DNA of 64,000 bases from Rhizobium sp. 007 (GTDB lineage Bacteria > Pseudomonadota > Alphaproteobacteria > Rhizobiales > Rhizobiaceae), in NCBI RefSeq assembly GCF_015353075.1, contig NZ_CP064187.1:1860001-1924000 (forward strand), written 5' to 3'. The notes under the pieces were generated by a model. That model saw only the letters and a program-made list of their open reading frames with translations. It had not been told where the DNA came from and made no database searches. Each line of letters begins with the position of its first letter. The first letter of the stretch is position 1. Position numbers and translations under genes: made by a program. Shown in pieces: positions 1-9,363 of the stretch.

Positions 1-778
1 CGCCCATGCGCTTCAGCTCACGGCGGCAGGCAAGCTCGGAGGCCGGCATCACGTTCGGGTCCGGGGCGACGGGCCGGCTCATCATCGGGTCGTTCGGCCT
101 GAGCATCGCCACTTCCTGGCTCTCGTCCTCTTCGGGAACGCGCGACGGCTCGATCACCGAACTGCCGTCGTTCCACACGGGGGCACGGCTCATCTCGGTT
201 TGTGCGGCGGGCCGCGGCATTGCCGTCCGGTTCAATTGCGTCGGATTGTCGGTGCCGATCCCGTCGACCACAGGTTCAGCCGAATTTCCTTCGGCGATCT
301 GCATCTGCTGTTCCTGCGCCAGCCCGACGACGGGTTCCGCGCCAAGCTCCGCATCCATGTTGACGCCACCGGAAGGCACTGCAAGCTGCTGGGTGCCGCC
401 CCAGTTCCGCGGCTGCCCCTGCCCTTGCGCCAGTCCCTCATCGCTGTCGATCATCGGCAGCTTCTTCGGCATCGGCTGGCTGCCCGCGCGCGCAGAATGC
501 CCGGCGCCTGCAAGGTTCGGCGTGTCGAGATAATCGATCGAGCCTTCCGTGTTTGAAACCGGTGCGTTGGAAACGGGATAGGAGGGCTGGGCATCGGCGG
601 GCGCCATGCGCTTCGCGCCTTGCCCCGGCATAGGCGAGATCGAACTCACCTTGGTGCCCCGGTCGATGCTTGCCGGCGGTATCATGCCGTCGCTGATGGA
701 ACAGGTCGCGAGGGTGGTGGATATCAGGACCGGCAGCGCGACGCGCCGCAAAAGGGAGGTAGACACAATACTCTCCAT
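1..778 (-). CDS. Extensin-like family protein, 5' part only
   Basis: The frame is open from an ATG at 778 down to the window edge (259 codons), so the C-terminal part lies outside. The N-terminus has basic residues and a hydrophobic stretch ending in LATCS, a near-lipobox, so it is probably an exported protein or lipoprotein. Residues about 30-240 are low-complexity and rich in Pro, Gln, Ser and Ala. Near the edge comes ELACRRELKRMG, which matches the start of the extensin-like C-terminal domain (Pfam Extensin-like_C, from memory). That domain is found in many alphaproteobacterial envelope proteins; its role is not settled. The family call rests on this short segment. The downstream neighbour is a chemotaxis receptor on the same strand, about 110 bases away. 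Confidence 0.7.
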   Translation of the reverse strand, partial: MESIVSTSLLRRVALPVLISTTLATCSISDGMIPPASIDRGTKVSSISPMPGQGAKRMAPADAQPSYPVSNAPVSNTEGSIDYLDTPNLAGAGHSARAGSQPMPKKLPMIDSDEGLAQGQGQPRNWGGTQQLAVPSGGVNMDAELGAEPVVGLAQEQQMQIAEGNSAEPVVDGIGTDNPTQLNRTAMPRPAAQTEMSRAPVWNDGSSVIEPSRVPEEDESQEVAMLRPNDPMMSRPVAPDPNVMPASELACRRELKRMG

Positions 779-889
779 CGCTCCCGCAGCCCTGCTTGCA
801 TTGAAGAATTTGACTCGAATTTAGCTAAAAACGATGAATGAAAGCTTACCCTTGGGAGTGGAGCCGGGCGAGCCCGGCTCCACTGCTGA

Positions 890-2704
890 TCAAGCTGCGT
901 GCCGTGCGTAATGCTGCGACGTGCGCGAGCCGAGGCGGAACTTGGCAAGCAGCGTACGAAGCTGGCTGCTCTCTTCGGCAAGCGTCTGGCTCGCCGCCGT
1001 CGTCTCCTCCACCATGGCAGCGTTCTGCTGGGTCATCTGATCCATGTGGTTGACCGAGGTGTTGATCTCGTGGAGGCCCGTTGCCTGCTCGCGCGCCGCG
1101 GTGGCAATTGTATTCACATGGTCGTTGACCTTGTTCACCAGCGTCTCGATCTCGACCAGAGCATCGCCCGTCGAGCGAACCAGCGCCACGCCGGATTCGA
1201 CTTCCGCCGCCGAGTTGCTGATCAGCGTCTTGATCTCCTTGGCGGCGTTTGCCGAACGTTGCGCGAGTTCACGAACCTCTTGCGCCACGACCGCAAAGCC
1301 CCGGCCGGCCTCGCCTGCGCGTGCGGCCTCGACACCGGCATTCAGCGCCAAAAGGTTGGTCTGGAACGCGATCTCGTCAATCACGCCGATGATCTGGCCG
1401 ATCCGGCTGGAGGAGTCCTCAATCCGGCTCATCGCGCTAACGGCATTCCGCACGATTTCGCCGGATTTTCCAGCACTCGCCTTGGTCTCGGCGACCATCT
1501 CGCGGGCTTCGGTCGCCCGTTCGGACGCGGTCCGCACCGTTGCGGTAATCTCATCGAGTGCGGCTGCCGTCTCTTCGAGAGCAGCAGCCTGCTGCTCGGT
1601 GCGCTTCGACAGATTGTTGGTAGCCTCGCTGATACCCGATGCGTTGTCGTTCACGACATTGCTCGATTCGGCGATCGCCTGGATGACGTCGTTGAGCGCG
1701 CCGACGGCGGCATTGAAGTCGGTGCGCAGCTTTGAATAGTCCTCGCCGAGATCGCCGATCGAAACCGTGAGATCGCCTGCTGCAAGCTTCTCGAGGCCGG
1801 CCCCCAGCGTCTGCATCGCGTGGTTCTGGCGCTCGGCTGCGGCGCGCAGGCTCTCTTCATTGCCGCGGCGTTCGCCGTCGATCTCGCGCTGGCGCTCGTC
1901 TTCACGGGCACGCATTTTGGTGCGGTCGAGCATCGAGTCGCGCAATACCAGCAGGGCCTTTGCCATGTGGCCGATCTCGTCCCGCCGATCGCTGTCGGAG
2001 ACTTCGACCGCCCCGTTCTCGCCTGCGATCTCATGCATCGCCGCGCCGATCCGTGCGACGGGTGCGGTAACGCTCTTGACGATCGCATAGGCGACGGAAA
2101 CGATGATCGCAGCTCCGATCGCGCAAAGGATCGCCGTCCAGATCGCATTCTGCCAGTAGAGGGCTGCAAGGTCGTCGGAATAGACGCCGGTGCCGACGAT
2201 CCAGCCCCAGGGCTCGAAGCCAGCGACGTGCGAGTATTTCAGGACGGGCTGTTCAGCACCTGGCTTCGGCCAATAGTAGTCGACAAAACCCTCGCCACGG
2301 GCCTTCACGACATTGACGAATTCCATGAATAGGAATTTGCCGGCCGGGTCCTTGTTCTGCGAAAGGTCGGTGCCGTTCAGCTCCGGCTTGATCGGATGCA
2401 TCACCATGACCGGGTGCATGTCGTTGATCCAGAAGTAGCCGCTGCCGCCGTAGCGCATGGCAGCGATCACGTCTTTCGCCGCCGTTTGCGCCTCATCGCG
2501 CGTCAGCGTGCCGGCCTGTTCCATCTTGTAGTATTTCTGCAGGATGTTGACCGCCGTCGCATCCATCTGCGCAAGACCGGATTTTCTTTCCATTTCCAGT
2601 TCGGAATAAGAATAGTTCAGAAAGAAAACCATCGTCGCCACAAAGATCGCCAGCGTCAGGCCGACGAGACAATAGAGACGCGTTGATATCTTGATGTTAC
2701 GCAT
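890..2704 (-). CDS. Methyl-accepting chemotaxis protein with a Cache sensor
   Basis: 604-residue transmembrane chemoreceptor that should signal to CheA/CheW. Transmembrane segment 1 is at about residues 10-30 ([16 protein letters not shown]). A periplasmic single-Cache domain follows, with the typical [15 protein letters not shown] and [12 protein letters not shown] motifs. A second membrane segment (about 190-212) leads to a HAMP linker and a long cytoplasmic coiled coil. The signalling tip, about residues 440-480, contains [20 protein letters not shown] and is highly conserved. No C-terminal CheR-docking pentapeptide is visible. The frame is open 31 codons further upstream, but I chose the ATG at 2704 because it has GGGGGAA just upstream and begins right before the first membrane segment. 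The ligand cannot be told; related sCache domains bind small organic acids. Confidence 0.95.
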   Translation of the reverse strand: MRNIKISTRLYCLVGLTLAIFVATMVFFLNYSYSELEMERKSGLAQMDATAVNILQKYYKMEQAGTLTRDEAQTAAKDVIAAMRYGGSGYFWINDMHPVMVMHPIKPELNGTDLSQNKDPAGKFLFMEFVNVVKARGEGFVDYYWPKPGAEQPVLKYSHVAGFEPWGWIVGTGVYSDDLAALYWQNAIWTAILCAIGAAIIVSVAYAIVKSVTAPVARIGAAMHEIAGENGAVEVSDSDRRDEIGHMAKALLVLRDSMLDRTKMRAREDERQREIDGERRGNEESLRAAAERQNHAMQTLGAGLEKLAAGDLTVSIGDLGEDYSKLRTDFNAAVGALNDVIQAIAESSNVVNDNASGISEATNNLSKRTEQQAAALEETAAALDEITATVRTASERATEAREMVAETKASAGKSGEIVRNAVSAMSRIEDSSSRIGQIIGVIDEIAFQTNLLALNAGVEAARAGEAGRGFAVVAQEVRELAQRSANAAKEIKTLISNSAAEVESGVALVRSTGDALVEIETLVNKVNDHVNTIATAAREQATGLHEINTSVNHMDQMTQQNAAMVEETTAASQTLAEESSQLRTLLAKFRLGSRTSQHYARHAA

Positions 2705-2997
2705 GAATTCCCCCGGCATTCCCATGCAGAATCGATCTTTGAATGATGAGGGGGATCCATTACTGGACGGTGAACTAATATTAGAGTGAGGCGACATAAC
2801 GTGACGGAAGGTGGATGCCGGCGGTCCGGCTCCCGTTGCAACAATCTGAATTATCTTAGAATTTTATATTAAAGAGATTTATTTCAGTACCGGCGACGCC
2901 TAGCGCACAAACGCCGGCCGTTTGCGTGTTCATTTCGCTTGCGCTTTGCATTACCGTGCGGGCGGAATCGAAACCGCAAACATCACGAAGTAGGACC

Positions 2998-3384
2998 ATG
3001 ACCGAAACCCCGAAGCCGAAAGGCGAATTGACGCTCCGCACGCTTGCCATGCCTGGCGACGCCAACCCCGCAGGCGATATCTTCGGCGGATGGGTCATGG
3101 CGCAGATGGACCTGGCGAGCGGCATCCGCGCCGCCGAACGCGCCAGGGGCCGCGTGGTCACCGCCGCGGTCAAGGAAATGGCTTTCCAGTTGCCGGTGAA
3201 GATCGGCGACACACTTTCGGTCTTTACCGACATCGACCGCGTCGGCCGCACCTCGATCACCCTCTGCGTCGAGGCCTGGGCGCACCGTTCGCGCTACAAC
3301 AAGATGGAAAAGGTCACGGCCGGCACCTTCATCATGGTGGCGCTCGACGAAAACGGCGCGCCGAAGCCGGTCCCCGAGGAGTGA
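2998..3384 (+). CDS. Acyl-CoA thioesterase, YciA-type hotdog fold
   Basis: 128-residue single hotdog-domain protein that should hydrolyse acyl-CoA to free acid and CoA in the cytoplasm. GDANPAGDIFGGWVMAQMD is the family hallmark (N-x-x-G-x-x-F/hGG followed by the central helix with the catalytic Asp). The mid-protein stretch VTAAVKEMAFQLPVKIGD and the C-terminal region also fit YciA-like thioesterases. The frame runs 24 codons upstream, but the ATG at 2998 follows an AGTAGGA ribosome site and matches the family length. The stop is 4 bases from the start of the following membrane-protein gene, and its last codons supply that gene's GAGGAG ribosome site, so the two are probably co-transcribed. 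Confidence 0.92.
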   Translation: MTETPKPKGELTLRTLAMPGDANPAGDIFGGWVMAQMDLASGIRAAERARGRVVTAAVKEMAFQLPVKIGDTLSVFTDIDRVGRTSITLCVEAWAHRSRYNKMEKVTAGTFIMVALDENGAPKPVPEE

Positions 3385-3388
3385 CATC

Positions 3389-3976
3389 GTGCAGGCGGCG
3401 GCGACACCGGAGGTCTTCGTTTATATCCGCGCCATAATGGCGATGGTCATCGGCCTCAGCCTCACCCGCCTGCTCACGGGTCTCGCCGGCATCGTCCAGT
3501 CGCCTAAGAAACACCGCGTCTACCACGTCCATCTCGGTTGGGTCGCGTCGATGTTCCTCTTCATCATCCATTTCTGGTGGTGGGAGTATCGCCTCGGCTC
3601 GCTGGTCGTCATCACCTTCGGCGTTTACCTCTTCCTCATCAGCTTCTGCTGCCTGTTTTATTTCCTTAGCGTCCTGCTCTTCCCGACCTCGATCGAGGAG
3701 TATGGCGACTACGAGGACTATTTCATCTCCCGGCGCACATGGTTCTTCGGCATGCTGGCGCTGACCTATGCCGTGGACCTCGGCGATACCTGGCTCAAGG
3801 GCCAGGCCTATGTCCATGCGCTCGGCCGTGAATATCTCATCCGCAACCTCGCCTATATCGTCCTCTGCGTCGTCGCGGCTTGGACGCGGAACCGCCGCTT
3901 CCACATCGCCTTCGTCAGCCTCGGCCTGCTCTATCAGATCAGCTGGATCTTCCGGCTCTATGATGTGCTTGGGTGA
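3389..3976 (+). CDS. Conserved integral membrane protein, unknown function
   Basis: 195 residues beginning at a GTG, with a GAGGAG ribosome site contributed by the end of the preceding thioesterase gene. About five or six hydrophobic helices are visible: roughly residues 10-35, 48-65, 68-92, 113-130, 147-165 and 168-185. The protein is rich in Trp, Tyr and Phe (for example HFWWWEY and LFYFLSVLLF). No motif that I can tie to a known transporter or enzyme was seen. The tight spacing to the thioesterase gene suggests a shared transcript, perhaps a lipid- or membrane-related role, but that is only inference. Confidence 0.75.
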   Translation: MQAAATPEVFVYIRAIMAMVIGLSLTRLLTGLAGIVQSPKKHRVYHVHLGWVASMFLFIIHFWWWEYRLGSLVVITFGVYLFLISFCCLFYFLSVLLFPTSIEEYGDYEDYFISRRTWFFGMLALTYAVDLGDTWLKGQAYVHALGREYLIRNLAYIVLCVVAAWTRNRRFHIAFVSLGLLYQISWIFRLYDVLG

Positions 3977-4126
3977 GGTATGCTTAGGTCTCCGTCTCAC
4001 CCGTAAGCGGGAGACTTCATCTTTTATGGCGGCAATTGGTTCCATCCATCCTCATTGCTGTGCCGGTCGCAGGAATCCAGCCACCTGCGCAGTTCGGTAG
4101 AAGTGCCACCAGCGGCAGCTTCCTTT

Positions 4127-4372
4127 CTTGAAGTCGATCGACGTGTCCGAAGGGTAGCTCACCAAGACTCCGTCACCACGCGGTTTATGAGTGTTCCAGG
4201 TGTCGGATACGCGACGGCATTGAGCTTCAAGGCTGCAGTCGACGACGATCCGGGCCGCTTCAAAAGCTCGCGGACCGTGGGAGCCCGCTTCGGGCTCCCA
4301 CCGCGGCGTTTCCAGTCAGGTGAGAAGGACAATCCCGGCCGTCCTCGAATGCTGCGACGCTCTGCGCTGCCG
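4127..4372 (+). pseudogene. IS110-family transposase remnant (C-terminal part)
   Basis: One open frame covers this stretch and encodes VDRRVRRVAHQD, then SVPGVGYATALSFKAAVDD, GRFKSSRTVGARFGL and PRRFQSGEKDNPGR. These are the successive conserved blocks of the C-terminal Transposase_20 domain of IS110-family transposases (helix-hairpin-helix PGVG motif, then the GL-x-PR-x-x-QSGE block). The N-terminal DEDD catalytic domain and the serine-containing C-terminus are missing, and the frame continues into unrelated sequence. It is therefore a dead fragment. It marks the start of a patch of rearranged DNA reaching to about 7.1 kb. Confidence 0.75.
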
Positions 4373-4494
4373 CCAACGAGGGAATTTTGCGACAGAGATT
4401 TCCTAAAAATTCAGCACCGTCGGTTTTTGGCGCGAAAATTAGGAATTTCGCTGCACGGCATGTCGTATTGGGGTGGATTGCAGTCGTTGGTTTG

Positions 4495-5157
4495 TCAAAC
4501 CTGAGCTAGCAATATCTCGGTCAGAGCCTCGGGCTCCAGCCGTGCTACATTGTGCCCGCAATCGAGGGCAAAGGTCGACCACTCCGGCTCGCCGTTTAAG
4601 CGTTGATAAAGGTCAAGGAACGGACTTCCTTCCCATCCAAATGCGCCGATGAAGGTCTTGCGCGGCACTTCACGCCAACGTCCGCTGAGATTGATTGATT
4701 GGAGAAACGTCCCAATCGGATGCGGTCGGCATCGCGGGTCAAGATTGGGAGGCGGCGCGCAAGTTAGTCCGTCAGCCTTCGCGCCCGCGACGAAGACATC
4801 TCGAAAACGAGGCGTCGTCAGGGACCAGACAGAGTCACCGGAATCAGGCACATAGGCGTCTATATAGACCAACGCCCGGATTTGCGATGCCGCAGCATCA
4901 GCTGCGCCGCTCACGACCATCCCGCCGTAGGATTGTCCAACAATCACCAGGTCGTCGCGATGCGACTTCACAGCACTAACGACCTCATCTATGTGATCTT
5001 CAAGATTGGCCGTTGGGGCGGGAGCATCGCCGAGCCCCGAAAGAGTGATCGGTAAGGCTTTGTGCCCGTGCGCAGTAAGTATATCTGCCACCTTTTGGTA
5101 GACCCAACCGCCCTGCCAGCCTCCGGGTATAAGGATAAAGGTGGCCATATTGTTCAT
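4495..5157 (-). CDS. Alpha/beta hydrolase, esterase type
   Basis: 220-residue cytoplasmic alpha/beta hydrolase without a signal peptide. The N-terminus TFILIPGGWQGGWVYQKVA gives the first strand and the oxyanion-hole region. The nucleophile elbow is GQSYGG (Ser about residue 76). The C-terminal DCGHNV supplies the catalytic His, and an Asp/Glu in the preceding strand would complete the triad. The compact build and the first motif resemble plant-type methylesterases (salicylate/jasmonate methylesterase-like) and bacterial relatives annotated only as hydrolases. The start at 5157 is followed by a second in-frame ATG three codons later, and a weak CAGGG lies before the first. It converges on the IS110 remnant; the substrate is unknown. 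Confidence 0.88.
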   Translation of the reverse strand: MNNMATFILIPGGWQGGWVYQKVADILTAHGHKALPITLSGLGDAPAPTANLEDHIDEVVSAVKSHRDDLVIVGQSYGGMVVSGAADAAASQIRALVYIDAYVPDSGDSVWSLTTPRFRDVFVAGAKADGLTCAPPPNLDPRCRPHPIGTFLQSINLSGRWREVPRKTFIGAFGWEGSPFLDLYQRLNGEPEWSTFALDCGHNVARLEPEALTEILLAQV

Positions 5158-5539
5158 CCCTGATTTTGACGCCTACGGAGCTTCGACACCTCTTTCGCCG
5201 AAATTAAGACCACTGTGCCGGCTGACTGTGCTGAGTGTCCATAAAGGCGCCGAAAGCGGTTATTGACCTTTCGCAGAAGTCCCCGATTAAAACGACACTT
5301 GTTTTCCTGACTTTTACGACATCGCAGATAGGGAATTCTGCAACGGTCGCAATGGCCGCTCTTGGCGCGCAAGGCGGCCGAGGCTGCCTGTCGGCCCGAG
5401 GCGTTTGGCCTGCGCAAGACGAGAGGTTAAAAAAGAGCAGCGATTTTGATCATGATGTCGGATCGGGGGCGGCTGGTGCGTCATCGTATCATCAGGTCGG
5501 GCTCTCGATCTGAAGGACAACGACCAGGAGAACGACGCG
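5158..5539. other. Non-coding stretch between divergent genes
   Basis: About 380 bases separate the alpha/beta hydrolase (leftward) from the VOC gene (rightward). The open frames here are short, show no recognisable protein and overlap one another on both strands. The stretch must hold promoters for both flanking genes. Base composition is lower in GC around 5270-5340 than in the neighbouring genes, as expected for a regulatory region, but I could not single out a convincing promoter or operator. Confidence 0.4.
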
Positions 5540-6025
5540 ATGTCTAAGAACACCATTTGTCTATGGTACAACAAGGACGCTGAGGAAGCCGCTTGCTTCT
5601 ATGCCGACACCTTCCCAGACAGCAAGATCGGAGCCATCATCCGCGCGCCCGGCAAATACCCCGACGGAGAAGAGGCAGACGTGTTGGTCGTCGAGTTCAC
5701 GGTGGCGGGTGTCGCGTGCATCGGATTGAACGGCGGCCCCACATTCAAGCACAGCGAAGCCTTCTCATTCCAGATCAGCACCGAGGATCAGGAAGAAACA
5801 GATCGCTATTGGAACGCCATCGTCGGCAATGGCGGTCAGGAAAGCGAATGCGGCTGGTGCAAGGATAAGTGGGGAATATCCTGGCAGATCACACCTCGCA
5901 TTCTAATGGACGCGCTTGCAGCAGGTGGCGAACAAGCAAAGCGCGCATTCGACGCGATGATGACGATGAGGAAAATCGACGTAGCTGTGATCGATGCGGC
6001 ACGAAAAGGGAATGACGCGCTATGA
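5540..6025 (+). CDS. VOC / PhnB-like glyoxalase-fold protein
   Basis: 161-residue protein of the PhnB / 3-demethylubiquinone methyltransferase-like branch of the vicinal-oxygen-chelate superfamily. CLWYNKDAEEAACFYADTFP at the N-terminus and the C-terminal CKDKWGISWQITPRILMDAL are typical of this group. The middle IGLNGGPTFKHSEAFSFQIS is the usual second motif. Despite older names, members are not proven methyltransferases; the true reaction is unknown. The ATG has an AGGAGAA ribosome site. Its stop overlaps the next start in an ATGA, so it is translationally coupled to the DUF4287 gene. Confidence 0.88.
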   Translation: MSKNTICLWYNKDAEEAACFYADTFPDSKIGAIIRAPGKYPDGEEADVLVVEFTVAGVACIGLNGGPTFKHSEAFSFQISTEDQEETDRYWNAIVGNGGQESECGWCKDKWGISWQITPRILMDALAAGGEQAKRAFDAMMTMRKIDVAVIDAARKGNDAL

Positions 6026-6243
6026 CCACCGAGAAGATCAAAGGACCTGCTTCCTATTTTCCATCAATCGAGAAGAAATACGGCCGTCCTATCGATGACT
6101 GGCAAGAGCTCGTGCGAAAGCACTATCCTGCGAAGCACATGGAACTTGTCGGTATGCTGAAGAGCGAACACGGAATGGGCCACGGTCATGCAAATGCGGT
6201 CGTGGCGCACACTCTCGCGGAAGACAAGCAGCCAGCCTCTTAA
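6022..6243 (+). CDS. DUF4287 domain protein
   Basis: 73-residue protein that consists almost entirely of the DUF4287 domain: PASYFPSIEKKYGRP, then a helix with Lys/His-rich residues, and LKSEHGMGHGHANAVVAH at the end. DUF4287 is common in soil bacteria and is often found alone or fused to DUF5655; its function is not known. The 4-base overlap with the VOC gene upstream makes the two genes a clear operon, which hints at a shared role in a small-molecule response. Confidence 0.85.
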   Translation: MTTEKIKGPASYFPSIEKKYGRPIDDWQELVRKHYPAKHMELVGMLKSEHGMGHGHANAVVAHTLAEDKQPAS

Positions 6244-6395
6244 ACGGAGTGTGGTGCGAGGCGAAACGTCTTGTCTGCTTCCGGCCCCATTGCGGACCCT
6301 TATTGCCTCCGGCGCAATTCACAGAGATTGCGCCGGGGACGAGACAGGCGCGAAGCACTCGTCTTCAACATGGATGGGAAGCATTGGGCCGCCGC

Positions 6396-6722
6396 CTACG
6401 CTGCCGGGGGACGATATCGAATCGACTTCGCCTTTTCCAAGGCTTCGATCGTATCCTCGACGCTGAGGAGGACAGTGGTCTCAACAGAGCTGAGCGCGCC
6501 TCCTGCGCCGATAGCAAGCGCGACAGCCGCCATCGATACGTTATCAGGCGCCTCCCACAGATTCCAACCATCATGCTCGCCAAAGGCGTACCAGAACCCA
6601 TGGAGCTTTCCGCCCACGGATTCGATATAAGTACGTGCCGCCTCTCGGCGATCCTCGGGGTTTTCGATCATGCGCGCCCACGTTTCGGGCGTGTAGCTGA
6701 AGCGCGTGAGATACATGGCCAT
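6396..6722 (-). CDS. GYD domain protein
   Basis: 108-residue protein of the GYD family. The start, MYLTRFSYTPETWARMIENP, and the phrase GGKLHGFWYAFGEHDGWNLW match this small alpha/beta (ferredoxin-like) family, in which the GxYD-type motif is near the middle. Members are cytoplasmic and of unknown function; some lie beside stress or catabolic genes. The start at 6722 follows an AGGAGGTAAACC ribosome site, which is strong. A second in-frame ATG lies two codons downstream. It converges on the DUF4287 gene. Confidence 0.85.
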   Translation of the reverse strand: MAMYLTRFSYTPETWARMIENPEDRREAARTYIESVGGKLHGFWYAFGEHDGWNLWEAPDNVSMAAVALAIGAGGALSSVETTVLLSVEDTIEALEKAKSIRYRPPAA

Positions 6723-6786
6723 GGTTTACCTCCTCCGTCAGAACAACAGTTAACGCTCAAGCCGGGGAGAACGCCAGTCATTTCCA

Positions 6787-7143
6787 ATGTGCGGAACAGG
6801 CCTCCCTGCCTGTTTGGTTCGCAAAGAGGCAAAGTATGGCACGTGTCGCGAGAGCGAGGGGCAGGATGTCGCGGGAAGCCGCCTTACATTCATTGAGGAC
6901 GTCATAACTACGGGAGGAGCGGTACCCGACTACCGGATGGCAGCCGAAGAAAGGGCTCAAGTTCTTGCAGTTGTCTTGCCGGGCGTGGTCGTTGGGCCCG
7001 AGCCTCCCCTTCTCAGCATCCACGATGCCGACTTGGAGAATGCGCAATGTGGCGTGGCGTCCCGGTGCCTTGTGAGTTCGAGCGGCGACCGCCTCATTTT
7101 CTCGACACGCCCTCCGATGCCATGTTCGACACTGGCATCATGA
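6787..7143 (+). pseudogene. Orotate phosphoribosyltransferase (pyrE-like) remnant
   Basis: The frame encodes TGLPACLVRKEAKYGTCRES, followed by a segment ending FIEDVITTGGAV. Those are the two best-conserved blocks of orotate phosphoribosyltransferase: the VRKEAK substrate segment and the PRPP-binding loop (ED-V-T-TGG). The N-terminal half of the enzyme (about 90-100 residues) is absent, and after the PRPP loop only scattered similarity remains. Full-length PyrE is about 200-230 residues. I therefore call it a truncated relic, not a working gene. It lies between the GYD gene and the ABC transporter, in the same patch as the IS110 remnant. Confidence 0.6.
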
Positions 7144-7175
7144 AACCTTTTGATTTTTACGCCGTTGTCGTGCGT

Positions 7176-9182
7176 ATGACCGACGCTAAATTCAATCCGA
7201 AATCGGTCGACGGCACCAACCCGCACGGTGCCGAGACGTCGCGCCAAGAGAAGGCATCGACTGTGGAGGTCGCGCCGCCCCCAAATGTCATCGAACCCGA
7301 TACAGAGTTGACCCCTGAGGAGGCCGAGCAGGCGCGCAAGAGATATTTGCTAACGCGCTTCTGGATCAGCGCGCGCGGTTACTGGGGCCGCGGCGGCGAC
7401 AGCCTCGCTTGGCCGTGCTCAATCGGGCTATTGACCCTGATCGGCATCAATGTCGGCTTCCAGTATGGAATCAATGTCTGGAACCGCGCAATTTTTGACG
7501 CCATAGAGCAACACAATGCCCGCACCGTATATTTTCTGAGCGCCGTATTCCTGCCACTGGTGCTCGGAACCGTCGTCCTTGTCGTTGCACAAGTCGCCCT
7601 TCGTATGACGATTCAGCGCCGCTGGCGTTGCTGGCTCACTACCGCAGTCATCGCGCGCTGGCTCGCAAACGGCCGTTACTATCAGTTGAACCTCATCGGC
7701 GGCGACCACAAAAACCCCGAAGCGCGCGTCGCGGAAGATTTGCGGATTGCCACCGAATCACCCGTCGATTTCATCGCGGGTGTCATTTCCGCATTTCTGT
7801 CTGCCTCGACCTTCATCGTGGTGCTTTGGACCATCGGCGGAGCCCTCAGTCTGACAATCGCAGGTTCGACCGTCACTGTTCCTGGCTTCCTTGTCATCAC
7901 CGCGGTACTCTATGCCGCGATCACATCGAGCTCGATGGCGGTCATCGGCCGCCATTTCGTCCACGTCTCTGAGGTCAAAAATCAGGCGGAAGCCGAATTT
8001 CGCTACACGCTGACGCATGTACGGGAAAACGGCGAGAGTATCGCATTGCTCGGCGGTGAAGAGGAGGAGCGTAACGACGTCGAGAAGACGTTCGCCAAGG
8101 TGCTCAGGCAATGGGCGCTCCTTGCGCGCCAACACATGCGCACAGCGCTTGTGTCGCAGGGATCGAGCTTGTTTGCGCCAGTCGTGCCGGTTTTGCTTTG
8201 CGCTCCAAAGTTTCTCGAAGGCAGCATGACCCTTGGACAGGTGATGCAGGCTGCCTCTGCCTTCGCCATCGTTCAAAGCGCGTTCGGATGGCTGGTCGAC
8301 AACTACCCCCGTCTCGCCGATTGGAACGCCTGTGCACGCCGCATCGCTTCGCTGATGATGTCGCTCGACGGGCTCGAGCGCGCGGAACAGAGCAACGCCT
8401 TGGGACGCATCAAGCGCGGTGAAACTGAAGGCGATACGATGCTCAGCCTGAACGATCTCTCCGTGTCGCTTGACGACGGCACTGCAGTGGTCAAGGAAAC
8501 CCAGGTCGCGATCGAACCCGGCGAGCGGGTGCTCGTAGCCGGAGAATCCGGTTCAGGCAAGAGCACGCTCGTGCGGGCCATCGCAGGTCTTTGGCCGTGG
8601 GGTGACGGCAGCGTCAATTTCCACGCCGACAGACGACTGTTCATGTTACCGCAACGGCCCTATATCCCTTCCGGGACGCTTCGCCGTGCGGTCGCCTATC
8701 CCCGCGCCGCCGATAGCTGGACGCTGGATGAGATCAAGGCGGCCCTCGAGAAGGTGGGACTTGATTATCTGAACGACAAGATCGAGGAGGACGCGCCATG
8801 GGACCAGACGTTGTCGGGTGGCGAAAAGCAGCGGCTCGCCTTTGCGCGTCTCCTGCTACACACTCCCGATATCATCGTGTTGGATGAAGCAACGTCAGCA
8901 CTCGATGAGAAGAGTCAGGACAAGATGATGGAGATGTTGATTTATGAATTGCCGAAGGTCACCATCATAAGCGTAGCGCATCGAGCTGAGCTCGAAGCCT
9001 TCCATAGCCGCAAGATCACATTGGAGCGGCGCGAGGGCGGCGCAAAGCTTGTCAGTGATATTGATCTTGTCCAGCGCAAGAGAAAACGGAACTTGCTGTT
9101 GCGCCTTTTGGAGAACCGGCGCTCCCCACCGAAAGGACGCACGACCTCGAGTAACGCGGCGCTGCCCCAGAATAGAAATTGA
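7176..9182 (+). CDS. ABC transporter, BacA/SbmA-like permease fused to ATPase (BclA/YddA type)
   Basis: 668 residues with this start. An N-terminal SbmA/BacA-like membrane domain has about six helices (residues about 60-340) and contains the family segment NPEARVAEDLRIATE. A C-terminal ATPase follows, with Walker A GESGSGKST, signature LSGGEKQRLAFARLL and Walker B IIVLDEATSALDE. Homodimeric proteins of this design (YddA, Bradyrhizobium BclA) import peptides or other large solutes. In nodule bacteria BclA and BacA protect against host NCR peptides, so a similar role is possible but not shown. The frame is open from 7047; candidate starts are at 7047, 7140 and 7176. None has a strong ribosome site, and the last was chosen because the upstream part overlaps the pyrE relic. 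Confidence 0.88.
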   Translation: MTDAKFNPKSVDGTNPHGAETSRQEKASTVEVAPPPNVIEPDTELTPEEAEQARKRYLLTRFWISARGYWGRGGDSLAWPCSIGLLTLIGINVGFQYGINVWNRAIFDAIEQHNARTVYFLSAVFLPLVLGTVVLVVAQVALRMTIQRRWRCWLTTAVIARWLANGRYYQLNLIGGDHKNPEARVAEDLRIATESPVDFIAGVISAFLSASTFIVVLWTIGGALSLTIAGSTVTVPGFLVITAVLYAAITSSSMAVIGRHFVHVSEVKNQAEAEFRYTLTHVRENGESIALLGGEEEERNDVEKTFAKVLRQWALLARQHMRTALVSQGSSLFAPVVPVLLCAPKFLEGSMTLGQVMQAASAFAIVQSAFGWLVDNYPRLADWNACARRIASLMMSLDGLERAEQSNALGRIKRGETEGDTMLSLNDLSVSLDDGTAVVKETQVAIEPGERVLVAGESGSGKSTLVRAIAGLWPWGDGSVNFHADRRLFMLPQRPYIPSGTLRRAVAYPRAADSWTLDEIKAALEKVGLDYLNDKIEEDAPWDQTLSGGEKQRLAFARLLLHTPDIIVLDEATSALDEKSQDKMMEMLIYELPKVTIISVAHRAELEAFHSRKITLERREGGAKLVSDIDLVQRKRKRNLLLRLLENRRSPPKGRTTSSNAALPQNRN

Positions 9183-9240
9183 AGTCCGCCTTCCTTTGTT
9201 GGCGCAAAGAGAGCCTCCCTGCGCTCAATGCCGGGGCGGG

Positions 9241-9272
9241 CTGGATGCCGGTGACAAGCACAGGCATGAGCG
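9241..9272 (-). repeat. Dispersed palindromic repeat, copy 1
   Basis: A 32-base element with the core GTGACAAGCA flanked by inverted halves (GGATGCC / GGCATGAG). The same element occurs in reverse orientation at 21771-21802, differing at about five positions. It lies in the space between the converging ABC transporter and DUF1501 genes, as short palindromic repeats of rhizobia usually do. Confidence 0.6.
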
Positions 9273-9363
9273 AAGGCAATAGGCATACCTCCGTGGGCAT
9301 CGATTGCAGCAACAAACCCCGGCAGGAGCTAAGGACTCCTAACAACCTAACGCACGGCCTTCA

